DNA of 64,000 nucleotides from assembly GCA_017936385.1 (NCBI GenBank), contig JAGBFQ010000033.1, forward strand, positions 61,076 to 125,075. The letters run 5' to 3'. The notes beneath the pieces were generated by a model that had not been told where the DNA came from, searched no databases, and saw only the letters and a program-made list of their open reading frames with translations. This DNA comes from Rikenellaceae bacterium. GTDB lineage: Bacteria; Bacteroidota; Bacteroidia; Bacteroidales; Rikenellaceae. Position numbers and translations under genes: made by a program. Numbering within the stretch: position 1 is the stretch's first letter; the number at the start of each line of letters is the position of its first letter. Of the stretch, positions 57,599 through 64,000 are shown one piece after another.

Positions 57599-59212
57599 CT
57601 ATTCTTTCGCAAAAGTATCCAAACCACAAACACCCTCGTAGACCCACGACGTGAACTGCGTCTCGCACAGCGTGTCGTTCCAGGCTACGGGGTACATTCC
57701 GCGCCAACGCTCGTTTAGGAATGCTGCCAAGTCCTCTTGAGCCTTGCGGGCACAACCGTTGGCCTTACCCAACAGTCCCGCGGCACGACAGGCGCAAAGT
57801 TCGCCCTGACAAGTTCCCATGCCCACACGTGTGCGGCGTCGCAGGTTGAGCAGGTTGCGCACGCGAAGTTCCCGAATGGCGTAGTCTACTTCTCCAATCG
57901 AAACCGCCTCGCACTCGCACACCAGCGAACGGTCGAGTCGGCTGTCGGCCGAAATCTTTTTGCTCATCGAGCCGTGGCGACCCTCGGCGGCGCGTGTGCC
58001 AATGCTGAGAGGTGTGGCGATGGATTTCGTATCTTTGTCGTAACTCGAACCGGGCAGACAAATCTCGGCCGTTTGGCATCGTTTGTCGACGTTCAGTTTT
58101 TTGCAAACCATGTCGGTTGCCCATTCGGCCATAAGTCTGTAGGTCATGAGTTTGCCGCCCGTGATGGTGATGAATCCGGGTATGTCGTCGCGTGTTTCGT
58201 GGTCCAGACACACAATTCCACGGCTGATGCTGCGTCCCGACTCGTCGTTGTCGGCGGCAACCAGCGGACGAACTCCGGCATAAGCTCTCAATACACGAGT
58301 CGCGGCCAGACTCGGAGCCAATTTGCTGCCTTCGCGGAGCAGTAGGTTTACCTCATCGGGGGTTACCTGTAAGTCATCTATCTCGTCATACGGAACTCGG
58401 CTCGAGGTTGTGCCAATCAAACTGATGGTGTCGCCCGGGACAAGAATGTCGGCGTCGGCGGGCTTGCGGCAACGGTTCAGCACCAAGTTGTTCACGCGGT
58501 GGCCGAAAATCAACAGAGCGCCTTTGGCCGGAAACATGTTGACCCTCGCTCCAGCCATTTCGGCGATGCGATGGCCCCAAATGCCACCCGCATTGACTGT
58601 GATGTCGGCATAGACTTCGCTTTCGCTCTTTGTTTGTCGGTCACGCAGTTTGACGCCCACGATGCGTCGGCCGTCCTTGATGAAACCAATGACCTCGGTG
58701 TAGGTTCTGACTTCGGCTCCGTGCAGACGCGCGTCCAGAGCATTGGCCGTTGTCAGGCGGAAGGGGTCGACCGAACCATCGGGCACACGCACTGCACCAA
58801 TAAGCGACGGATTGACCGAAGGTTCCAAGCGTCGAGCCTCGGCCGGGTCGATTGCTTCGGCACGGATTCCGGCTCGGCGACACGCCTTGATAAATGTTTT
58901 CTGAAATCCCAAGTCGTCCTCGGGCAGTGTGATAAACAGGCCGTCGGTCTCCTCGACACAGTGTCGGGCGATGCGGCGAAGAATCATATTCTCTTTGATG
59001 CACTCCGAGGCTGATTCTCCGTCTGTTACGGCATACCTTGCGCCGCTGTGAAGAAGGCCGTGATTTCGTCCCGTGGCGCCATTCGTCAGGTCCAGTCGTT
59101 CGACTAAAAGAGTCTTCAGTCCCCTCAATGCGCAATCACGCGCAGTACCCGCTCCCGTGATTCCTCCTCCGATGATGATGACATCAAAATGGTTGCTCTT
59201 ATTTACATTCAT
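57599..59212 (-). CDS. glpA: Anaerobic glycerol-3-phosphate dehydrogenase subunit A
   Basis: The 537-aa catalytic flavoprotein oxidises sn-glycerol 3-phosphate to dihydroxyacetone phosphate. FAD fold: FDVIIIGGGITGAGTARDCALRGLKTLLVE; substrate region NGATGRNHGLLHSGARYAV; VNAGGIWGHRIAEMAG; YAGVRPLV; FITITGGKLMTYRLMAEWATD. The C-terminal BFD-like [2Fe-2S] domain has CECEAVSIGEVDYAIRE and CQGELCACR. First gene of the operon, divergent from the amidase-ior operon. Confidence 0.95.
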   Translation of the reverse strand: MNVNKSNHFDVIIIGGGITGAGTARDCALRGLKTLLVERLDLTNGATGRNHGLLHSGARYAVTDGESASECIKENMILRRIARHCVEETDGLFITLPEDDLGFQKTFIKACRRAGIRAEAIDPAEARRLEPSVNPSLIGAVRVPDGSVDPFRLTTANALDARLHGAEVRTYTEVIGFIKDGRRIVGVKLRDRQTKSESEVYADITVNAGGIWGHRIAEMAGARVNMFPAKGALLIFGHRVNNLVLNRCRKPADADILVPGDTISLIGTTSSRVPYDEIDDLQVTPDEVNLLLREGSKLAPSLAATRVLRAYAGVRPLVAADNDESGRSISRGIVCLDHETRDDIPGFITITGGKLMTYRLMAEWATDMVCKKLNVDKRCQTAEICLPGSSYDKDTKSIATPLSIGTRAAEGRHGSMSKKISADSRLDRSLVCECEAVSIGEVDYAIRELRVRNLLNLRRRTRVGMGTCQGELCACRAAGLLGKANGCARKAQEDLAAFLNERWRGMYPVAWNDTLCETQFTSWVYEGVCGLDTFAKE

Positions 59213-59260
59213 AGTTTATAGGTCTCTTCCGTTTCTTGGCAGAAACACTTTAAGCACTTA

Positions 59261-59288
59261 CAAAATTAGAAAATAATTCGTATATTTG
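59261..59288. promoter_or_regulatory. Divergent promoters of glpA and the amidase-ior operon
   Basis: TAATTTTG on the minus strand (59268-59261), 49 nt from the glpA ATG, and TATATTTG on the plus strand (59281-59288), 20 nt from ATG 59308. The boxes are 12 bp apart, so the two operons may share a regulator. Confidence 0.55.
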
Positions 59289-59307
59289 CCATTCAAAGCG
59301 ATTAAAA

Positions 59308-60075
59308 ATGAAAATAACAATTCTACAACGCGATATCGAGTGGGCAACTCCAGGAGTTAATGTCGAGCGAGCAGAGCGAGCCATCGACCGTAATCCGGGT
59401 GCCGACCTGTATGTGTTGCCCGAGATGTTCTCGACGGGTTTTTGCGTTACGCCCGAAGGCGTGGCCGAGAGCCTCGATAGCGACACCTTGAAGTGGATGC
59501 GTCGCAAGGCGGCACAGACCTCGGCTGCCATTGCTGGTAGTGTGGCTGTGACCGATGGCGTGCACTATTATAATCGTTTCTACTTTGTCAAGCCTTCGGG
59601 CAGTGTGGAGTGGTACGACAAACGACACCTGTTTACCTATGGCGGCGAGCACCAGCGCTACACGGCGGGAGAGGAACGCAAGATTGTCGAGTGGTGTGGT
59701 GTCCGAATCTTGTTGGAGGTGTGCTATGATTTGCGTTTCCCCGTGTGGGCACGCAACCGTGGCGACTACGATATGATTCTCTACGTTGCAAGTTGGCCTA
59801 CGCCGAGGGTTGCCGCGTGGAGCGCACTGCTGGTGGCACGAGCCATCGAAAATCAGTGTTACGTTGCGGGTGTCAACCGTGTGGGTAGCGACCCTGCGTG
59901 CCAATACTCGGGAGGCAGTGTGATTCTCGACCCCTATGGCCGAACAATCGCTGCGTGTGCCGACAATACGGAGTGTGAGGCTACGGCCGAGATTGACATG
60001 GCTTTGCTCGAGGAGTTTCGTCAGAAATTCCCTGTGTTGAGCGACGCCGACCCATTTGACTTAACGAACGAATAA
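59308..60075 (+). CDS. Nitrilase-family amidase (omega-amidase-like)
   Basis: A 255-aa carbon-nitrogen hydrolase with the Glu-Lys-Cys triad: LYVLPEMFSTGF (Glu), VEWYDKRHLFTYGGE (Lys) and ILLEVCYDLRFPVWARN (Cys). The length and motifs fit the omega-amidase/YafV group, which hydrolyse 2-oxoglutaramate or 2-oxosuccinamate formed by glutamine or asparagine transaminases. The partnership with an aminotransferase and a 2-oxo acid ferredoxin oxidoreductase supports that role. Confidence 0.9.
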   Translation: MKITILQRDIEWATPGVNVERAERAIDRNPGADLYVLPEMFSTGFCVTPEGVAESLDSDTLKWMRRKAAQTSAAIAGSVAVTDGVHYYNRFYFVKPSGSVEWYDKRHLFTYGGEHQRYTAGEERKIVEWCGVRILLEVCYDLRFPVWARNRGDYDMILYVASWPTPRVAAWSALLVARAIENQCYVAGVNRVGSDPACQYSGGSVILDPYGRTIAACADNTECEATAEIDMALLEEFRQKFPVLSDADPFDLTNE

Positions 60076-60099
60076 CTACTTATCCGAACGCAAAATATT

Positions 60100-61698
60100 A
60101 TGGAAAGAAAACTTCTTTTGGGTGATGAGGCGATAGCTCTGGGCGCAATAGACGCCGGTATAAGCGGAGTGTACGCCTACCCCGGAACCCCTTCGACCGA
60201 AATTACGGAGTTCATTCAGGCGCATGCCCCCGAGGTGCGAAGTCGCTGGTGCTCCAACGAAAAGACCGCCATGGAGGCGGCTCTCGGTATGTCGTACGCA
60301 GGCAAACGTGCGCTGGTGTGCATGAAACACGTGGGAATGAACGTGGCCGCCGACGCCTTTGTCAACTCGGCCATCACGGGTGTGAATGGCGGTTTGGTGG
60401 TGTTGGCCGCCGACGACCCCTCGATGCACTCGTCGCAGAATGAGCAGGACTCGCGTTTCTATGGTCGCTTTGCGATGATTCCCATTTTGGAGCCATCGTC
60501 GCAGCAGGAGGCCTACGATATGATGACCTACGCCTTTACGCTCTCGGAGCAGTTGAAGGTACCCGTGCTGATGCGTGTCGTTACCCGCTTGGCGCACTCG
60601 CGTGCAGGTGTGGAGCCCAAAGCCCCTCAGGCGCAAAATCAGCTCAATCCCGAAACCGAACGAACTAATTGGGTGCTGTTGCCCGCCAATGCTCGTCGCC
60701 AATACGCGTCGCTGGTGGCCAAGCAACCCTCGTTTGTGGCTTCGTCCGAGAGCTCGCCTTACAACAAGAGCGTGGGCGCAAAGGGCCGTGCCAAACTTGG
60801 AGTGGTGGCGTGTGGTATCGCCTATAATTATGTGATGGAGAACCTGTCAGACGCAGATGATGTGGCGGTGTTGAAGGTCTCGCAATATCCGCTTCCCGAG
60901 GCTCAAATCAAGGCTTTGGCGGCTCGTTGCGAAGCGTTGCTTGTGGCCGAGGATGGACAACCACTGGTCGAGGAGCTGGTTGCAGGTATGGTTGGCGCCG
61001 ACTACACTCTGCGTGGCCGATTGACAGGCGACCTGCCCCGTATGGGCGAACTTACCCCCGACAATGTCGGTGTGGCTTTGGGACAAAAGACCGAACAACC
61101 TTATGCGGCGGCGCAAAACGTGGTGGCTCGTCCGCCCGCCTTGTGTCAGGGTTGCGGACACCGCGATGTGTATAACGCACTCAACCAAGTGGCTGCCGAG
61201 TATCCGAATGCCCGAATCTTTGGCGATATCGGTTGCTACACGTTGGGCGCACTTCCTCCGTTCCGTGCCATTGACAGCTGCGTGGATATGGGCGCATCGA
61301 TTACCATGGCCAAGGGTGCTGCCGATGCAGGTGTCTATCCCGCCATTGCTGTGATTGGCGATTCGACCTTCACCCACTCGGGTATGACGGGCCTGCTCGA
61401 CGCCGTAAACGACAATGCAAATATCACGGTGATAATCTCGGATAACCTTACAACCGCCATGACGGGAGGACAGGATTCGGCCGGAACCTCCAAGTTTGAG
61501 GCTATTTGTCTGGGTCTTGGCGTTGAACCCGAGCACCTGCACGTTGTGGTGCCGATTGCCAAGAATATGGAGGAGATTACAAATATTATTCGTCAAGAGA
61601 TTGAGTACCGTGGTGTGTCGGTTATCATCCCGCGCCGCGAGTGCATCCAAACCCTCAATCGCAAACTTCGACAAAAAAGAGCCGCAAAAAATGAATAA
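60100..61698 (+). CDS. iorA: Indolepyruvate ferredoxin oxidoreductase, alpha subunit
   Basis: A 532-aa TPP-dependent enzyme that decarboxylates aryl pyruvates to aryl-acetyl-CoA and reduces ferredoxin. Pyrimidine-binding part: LLGDEAIALGAIDAGISGVYAYPGTPSTEITE, DPSMHSSQNEQDSRFYGRFA. TPP-binding part: PALCQGCGHRDVYNALN, FGDIGCYTLGALPPFRAIDSCVDMGASITMAKGAADAG, GDSTFTHSGMTGLLDAVNDNANITVIISDN. It ends at NRKLRQKRAAKNE without the C-terminal two-[4Fe-4S] domain found in many archaeal IorA proteins, so a separate ferredoxin should accept electrons directly. Confidence 0.93.
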   Translation: MERKLLLGDEAIALGAIDAGISGVYAYPGTPSTEITEFIQAHAPEVRSRWCSNEKTAMEAALGMSYAGKRALVCMKHVGMNVAADAFVNSAITGVNGGLVVLAADDPSMHSSQNEQDSRFYGRFAMIPILEPSSQQEAYDMMTYAFTLSEQLKVPVLMRVVTRLAHSRAGVEPKAPQAQNQLNPETERTNWVLLPANARRQYASLVAKQPSFVASSESSPYNKSVGAKGRAKLGVVACGIAYNYVMENLSDADDVAVLKVSQYPLPEAQIKALAARCEALLVAEDGQPLVEELVAGMVGADYTLRGRLTGDLPRMGELTPDNVGVALGQKTEQPYAAAQNVVARPPALCQGCGHRDVYNALNQVAAEYPNARIFGDIGCYTLGALPPFRAIDSCVDMGASITMAKGAADAGVYPAIAVIGDSTFTHSGMTGLLDAVNDNANITVIISDNLTTAMTGGQDSAGTSKFEAICLGLGVEPEHLHVVVPIAKNMEEITNIIRQEIEYRGVSVIIPRRECIQTLNRKLRQKRAAKNE

Positions 61699-62269
61699 AA
61701 TAGATATAATCCTGGCAGGTGTGGGTGGTCAAGGTATCCTCACTATTGCCACAATCATAGGTGATGCAGCTGCCAAGGCGGGTCTGTATCTCAAACAAGC
61801 CGAGGTGCACGGTATGAGCCAACGCGGAGGTGATGTGCAATCCAATCTGCGACTCTCATGCGAACCCATCTATTCCGATTTGATTCGTGAGGGCCAGGCC
61901 GATATGATTATCTCGATGGAGCCTATGGAGGCTCTGAGATATGTGGCCTGTCTGAATGGCAAGGGGCGAATCATCACCTCGTCGACACCTTTCAAAAACA
62001 TTCCCAACTATCCCGACGAGCAGACACTGATGCAGGAACTCCAATCGCTGCCCAATGTGACGGCTCTGCCCATTGAGGAGATGGCCAAGGATGGCGGTTT
62101 TGCCAAGAGTGCCAATGTGGTGCTGCTCGGTATGGCGGCCCGATACCTCGGAGTGCTGACGGCCGACCAACTGCGCCAAAGTATCGAAAATGTATTTAAG
62201 TCGAAGGGCGAGGCGGTTGTCGAGGCCAACCTGCAAGCCTTTGAATTGGGAGTTAAAGCAGCTGAGTAG
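61691..62269 (+). CDS. iorB: Indolepyruvate ferredoxin oxidoreductase, beta subunit
   Basis: A 192-aa gamma-type subunit: IDIILAGVGGQGILTIATIIGDAAAKAGLYLKQAEVHGMSQRGGDVQSNLRLS, then DLIREGQADMIISMEPMEALRYV and NVVLLGMAARYLGVL. Normal length. The ATG at 61691 overlaps the iorA stop by 8 nt, indicating translational coupling and one-to-one synthesis. Confidence 0.94.
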   Translation: MNKIDIILAGVGGQGILTIATIIGDAAAKAGLYLKQAEVHGMSQRGGDVQSNLRLSCEPIYSDLIREGQADMIISMEPMEALRYVACLNGKGRIITSSTPFKNIPNYPDEQTLMQELQSLPNVTALPIEEMAKDGGFAKSANVVLLGMAARYLGVLTADQLRQSIENVFKSKGEAVVEANLQAFELGVKAAE

Positions 62270-62272
62270 CGT

Positions 62273-63577
62273 ATGAAAATCTTTAGCGAAGAGTTGGTGG
62301 AACAGGCCGCTCGTGAATTGCACGTTGCCGACCTGTCGAGAGCCACAATCGGCGAGGTACTGCTGGTGGCGCAATATCTCGAACAAAAGACCGGAATTCC
62401 GTTCATTCGTATGGACCAGGGTTCGCCCGGTCTGCCCGTCAATCACTTTGGCGTTGAGGCCGAGAAGGCCGCTTTGGACCGTGGCGTAGGCTCGCAGTAT
62501 CCTGCCGCAGCGGGCGTTCCCGAGCTCAAAACCCAAGCATCGAGATTTATCAAAGCCTTTCTTGATGTCGATGTTTCGGAGCGTTCGTGTGTGCCTACCG
62601 TGGGTAGCGTAGCGGGCTCTTATGGCTCGTTTATTGCCTGCACCCAGCGCATCGCGGGTAAGAACAAGGTACTGTTTATCGACCCCGGATTCCCGATTCA
62701 AAAGTCGCAGTTGCGCGTAATCGGCGTCGAATGGCGAGAGTTCGATATTTATAAGTATCGCGGTGAGGCATTGCGCGCCAAACTCGAAGAGATGCTCTCG
62801 GAGGGCGACATCGCCGCTATTGTCTACTCCAACCCCAACAACCCTGCGTGGATATGTCTGGAGGAGAGTGAACTCAAAATTATTGGCGAGCTGGCTACCC
62901 GATACGATGTCGTGGTTATGGAGGATTTGGCCTATTTCTGCATGGACTTCCGCCGCGATTTGGGACACCCCTTCGAACCTCCCTATGCGCCTACCGTGGC
63001 ACACTACACCGACAATTATATTCTGATGTTGTCGTCGTCCAAGATATTCAGCTATGCAGGTCAGCGCATGGCACTGCTGGGTATCAGCGACAAACTCTAC
63101 GAGCAACACTACCCTGCACTCGCACAACGTTACAACGACGCTGGTGTGTTCGGCCAAACGCTCGTCGCCTCAATCCTCTATATGATAACCTCGGGTTGTA
63201 CCGCCTCGACACAATATGCCTATGCCGAGATGCTAAGACTTGCAACCGAGGGCGAGATTAACTTTGTGGAGGATACCCGTGAGTATGCTCGACGTGCCGA
63301 ACGTATGAAGAAGATATTCACCGACAACGGTTTTCACATTGTCTATGACCGCGATGTTACCGAGCAGGTCGGCGACGGTTTCTTCTTCACCATTGGCTAC
63401 GGCAATATGTCGGGTGGCGAATTGCTGCGCGAATTGCTGTACTATGGCGTGAGCAGTATCTCGCTCTCGACCACGGGTAGCCAGCAACAAGGCGTCCGCG
63501 CCTGCACCTCGCGTATGCGCGACGACCTCTATGACGTCATGGAAGAACGAATGCGTGCCTTCAGAGCCGACCATTAG
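62273..63577 (+). CDS. PLP-dependent aminotransferase, class I/II
   Basis: A 434-aa fold-type I aminotransferase. GVGSQYPAAAGVPELKTQASRFIKAF (PLP phosphate region), TVGSVAGSYGSFIA, VYSNPNNPAWICLEESEL, VVMEDLAYF and the PLP lysine in LSSSKIFSYAGQRMALLG. The position in the ior operon implies that it feeds IorAB with aryl or other 2-oxo acids, or runs in reverse for amino acid synthesis from aryl-acetates. It starts 3 nt after iorB. Confidence 0.92.
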   Translation: MKIFSEELVEQAARELHVADLSRATIGEVLLVAQYLEQKTGIPFIRMDQGSPGLPVNHFGVEAEKAALDRGVGSQYPAAAGVPELKTQASRFIKAFLDVDVSERSCVPTVGSVAGSYGSFIACTQRIAGKNKVLFIDPGFPIQKSQLRVIGVEWREFDIYKYRGEALRAKLEEMLSEGDIAAIVYSNPNNPAWICLEESELKIIGELATRYDVVVMEDLAYFCMDFRRDLGHPFEPPYAPTVAHYTDNYILMLSSSKIFSYAGQRMALLGISDKLYEQHYPALAQRYNDAGVFGQTLVASILYMITSGCTASTQYAYAEMLRLATEGEINFVEDTREYARRAERMKKIFTDNGFHIVYDRDVTEQVGDGFFFTIGYGNMSGGELLRELLYYGVSSISLSTTGSQQQGVRACTSRMRDDLYDVMEERMRAFRADH

Positions 63578-63599
63578 GTGGGGTTGTGGGGTTGTTCTT

Positions 63600-63830
63600 T
63601 TTGAACCATCAAAAAGAACCAAAAAATGGGCCGCAAACCGGCGGTGTAATTCCTACTAATAACCGCGAGGGTTATTAGTAGGAATTATAAAGGCGGAGGC
63701 GACATATTTTTGATTCATTTGACAATCCAAAGAGAAGAACAATATCACCGATGCCGATAATTTGAGAGAAACGCAGTTTCTCACCTGCCGGTCTGCGGCC
63801 GGTTTTTTGGTACTTTTTGAGCGTTCAAAA
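63600..63830. repeat. Cluster of intergenic palindromes
   Basis: A 17-bp inverted repeat with GCGA loop around AATTCCTACTAATAACC (about 63651-63688), GTTCTTTTTG/CAAAAAGAAC (about 63594-63619) and GTACTTTTTGA/TCAAAAAGTAC (about 63811-63835). No gene is visible from 63578 to 64000. Confidence 0.75.
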
Positions 63831-63924
63831 AGTACATGATAAAAAATACGCAACTAACTAAAAACTTACAAATATGATTTGGAACCCCAATTCGGAGCGC
63901 AGCGACAAAAGTCCCCTCCAAGGA

Positions 63925-64000
63925 GGGGATTTAGGGGAGGGTCCAACACTGAATCATTATCAAAGGCGCGCCTTTGATAATGGGGATTTAGGGGAGGGTC
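63925..64000. repeat. GGGGATTTAGGGGAGGGTC direct repeats around a 26-bp palindrome
   Basis: The 19-bp repeat occurs at 63925-63943 and 63982-64000. Between them 63956-63981 is a perfect palindrome centred on GGCGCGCC with no spacer. This is a typical dispersed Bacteroidetes intergenic repeat; it runs to the window edge. Confidence 0.8.

Noticed and set aside
56360..57718. 452-codon plus-strand frame opposite glpB
   Set aside because: glpB has full FAD-binding motifs and operon spacing; the opposing frame is a shadow.
61856..63157. 433-codon minus-strand frame opposite iorB and the aminotransferase
   Set aside because: Shadow of two well-supported genes.

Overview
The window reads as a chromosomal segment of a gut-type Bacteroidales, most likely Alistipes or another Rikenellaceae member; the genus is an inference. 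The evidence is the repeated Bacteroidetes promoter pattern (TTG or TTTG, about 19-20 bp, TAnnTTTG), the lack of Shine-Dalgarno sequences, lipoproteins with N-terminal Cys, DUF4837, DUF3822, DUF4369 and fimbrillin-like proteins, a PiT transporter fused to a PhoU-like domain, and moderately high GC in most genes.

Layout. 1-8.6 kb: start of an OPT-family transporter, purM, ruvB, a secreted esterase, ridA, a large lipoprotein, rdgB, a HAD phosphatase, a nitroreductase and mntP. 8.7-11.5 kb: ribosomal operon rplM-rpsI-rpsB-tsf with a structured leader before rpsB. 11.5-12.5 kb: about 1 kb of non-coding DNA with two 187-bp direct repeats, nested inverted repeats and terminator hairpins. 12.5-19.7 kb: mutS, a DUF2807 protein and a RecD-like helicase on the minus strand; an anchored protein, a DUF3822 protein and rsmD on the plus strand. 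19.7-21 kb: tRNA-Asp, a duplicated tRNA 3' end and a strong ncRNA candidate with its own promoter and terminator. 21-24.8 kb: operon coaD-lpxD-ruvC-tlpA-like-DUF4369. 24.9-27.7 kb: phage-derived trio (self-cleaving type repressor, a 97-aa protein and a complete terminase large subunit). 27.7-36.7 kb: aldehyde dehydrogenase, efp, ubiX, a polysaccharide deacetylase, DUF4837, a bile-salt/penicillin acylase family enzyme, an ArsB/NhaD-type permease, pepD and ispF. 36.7-42.5 kb: a small outer-membrane candidate, the PiT transporter, a two-component system and a secreted esterase.

42.6-48.6 kb is an A+T-rich stretch of small lipoproteins. It contains two related rod-shaped RNA elements, each with its own promoter and each ending in a T-run upstream of a small lipoprotein gene. 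Between them lie a lipocalin and a TPP riboswitch that controls a TonB-dependent receptor, which is therefore probably a thiamine receptor. 48.9-59.2 kb: two exported metallophosphoesterases on either side of a bidirectional terminator, then (minus strand) the glycerol-3-phosphate operon glpA-glpB-glpC-glpT-HAD phosphatase-metallophosphoesterase. glpT carries a one-base frameshift in a homopolymer. 59.3-63.6 kb: an operon of a nitrilase-family amidase, iorA, iorB and an aminotransferase, fitting 2-oxo acid or aromatic amino acid metabolism. The window ends in a palindrome-dense non-coding stretch.

The most interesting signals are the twin rod RNAs, the isolated repressor/terminase trio, the ncRNA next to tRNA-Asp, the repeat block after tsf, and the frameshifted glpT inside an otherwise intact operon.
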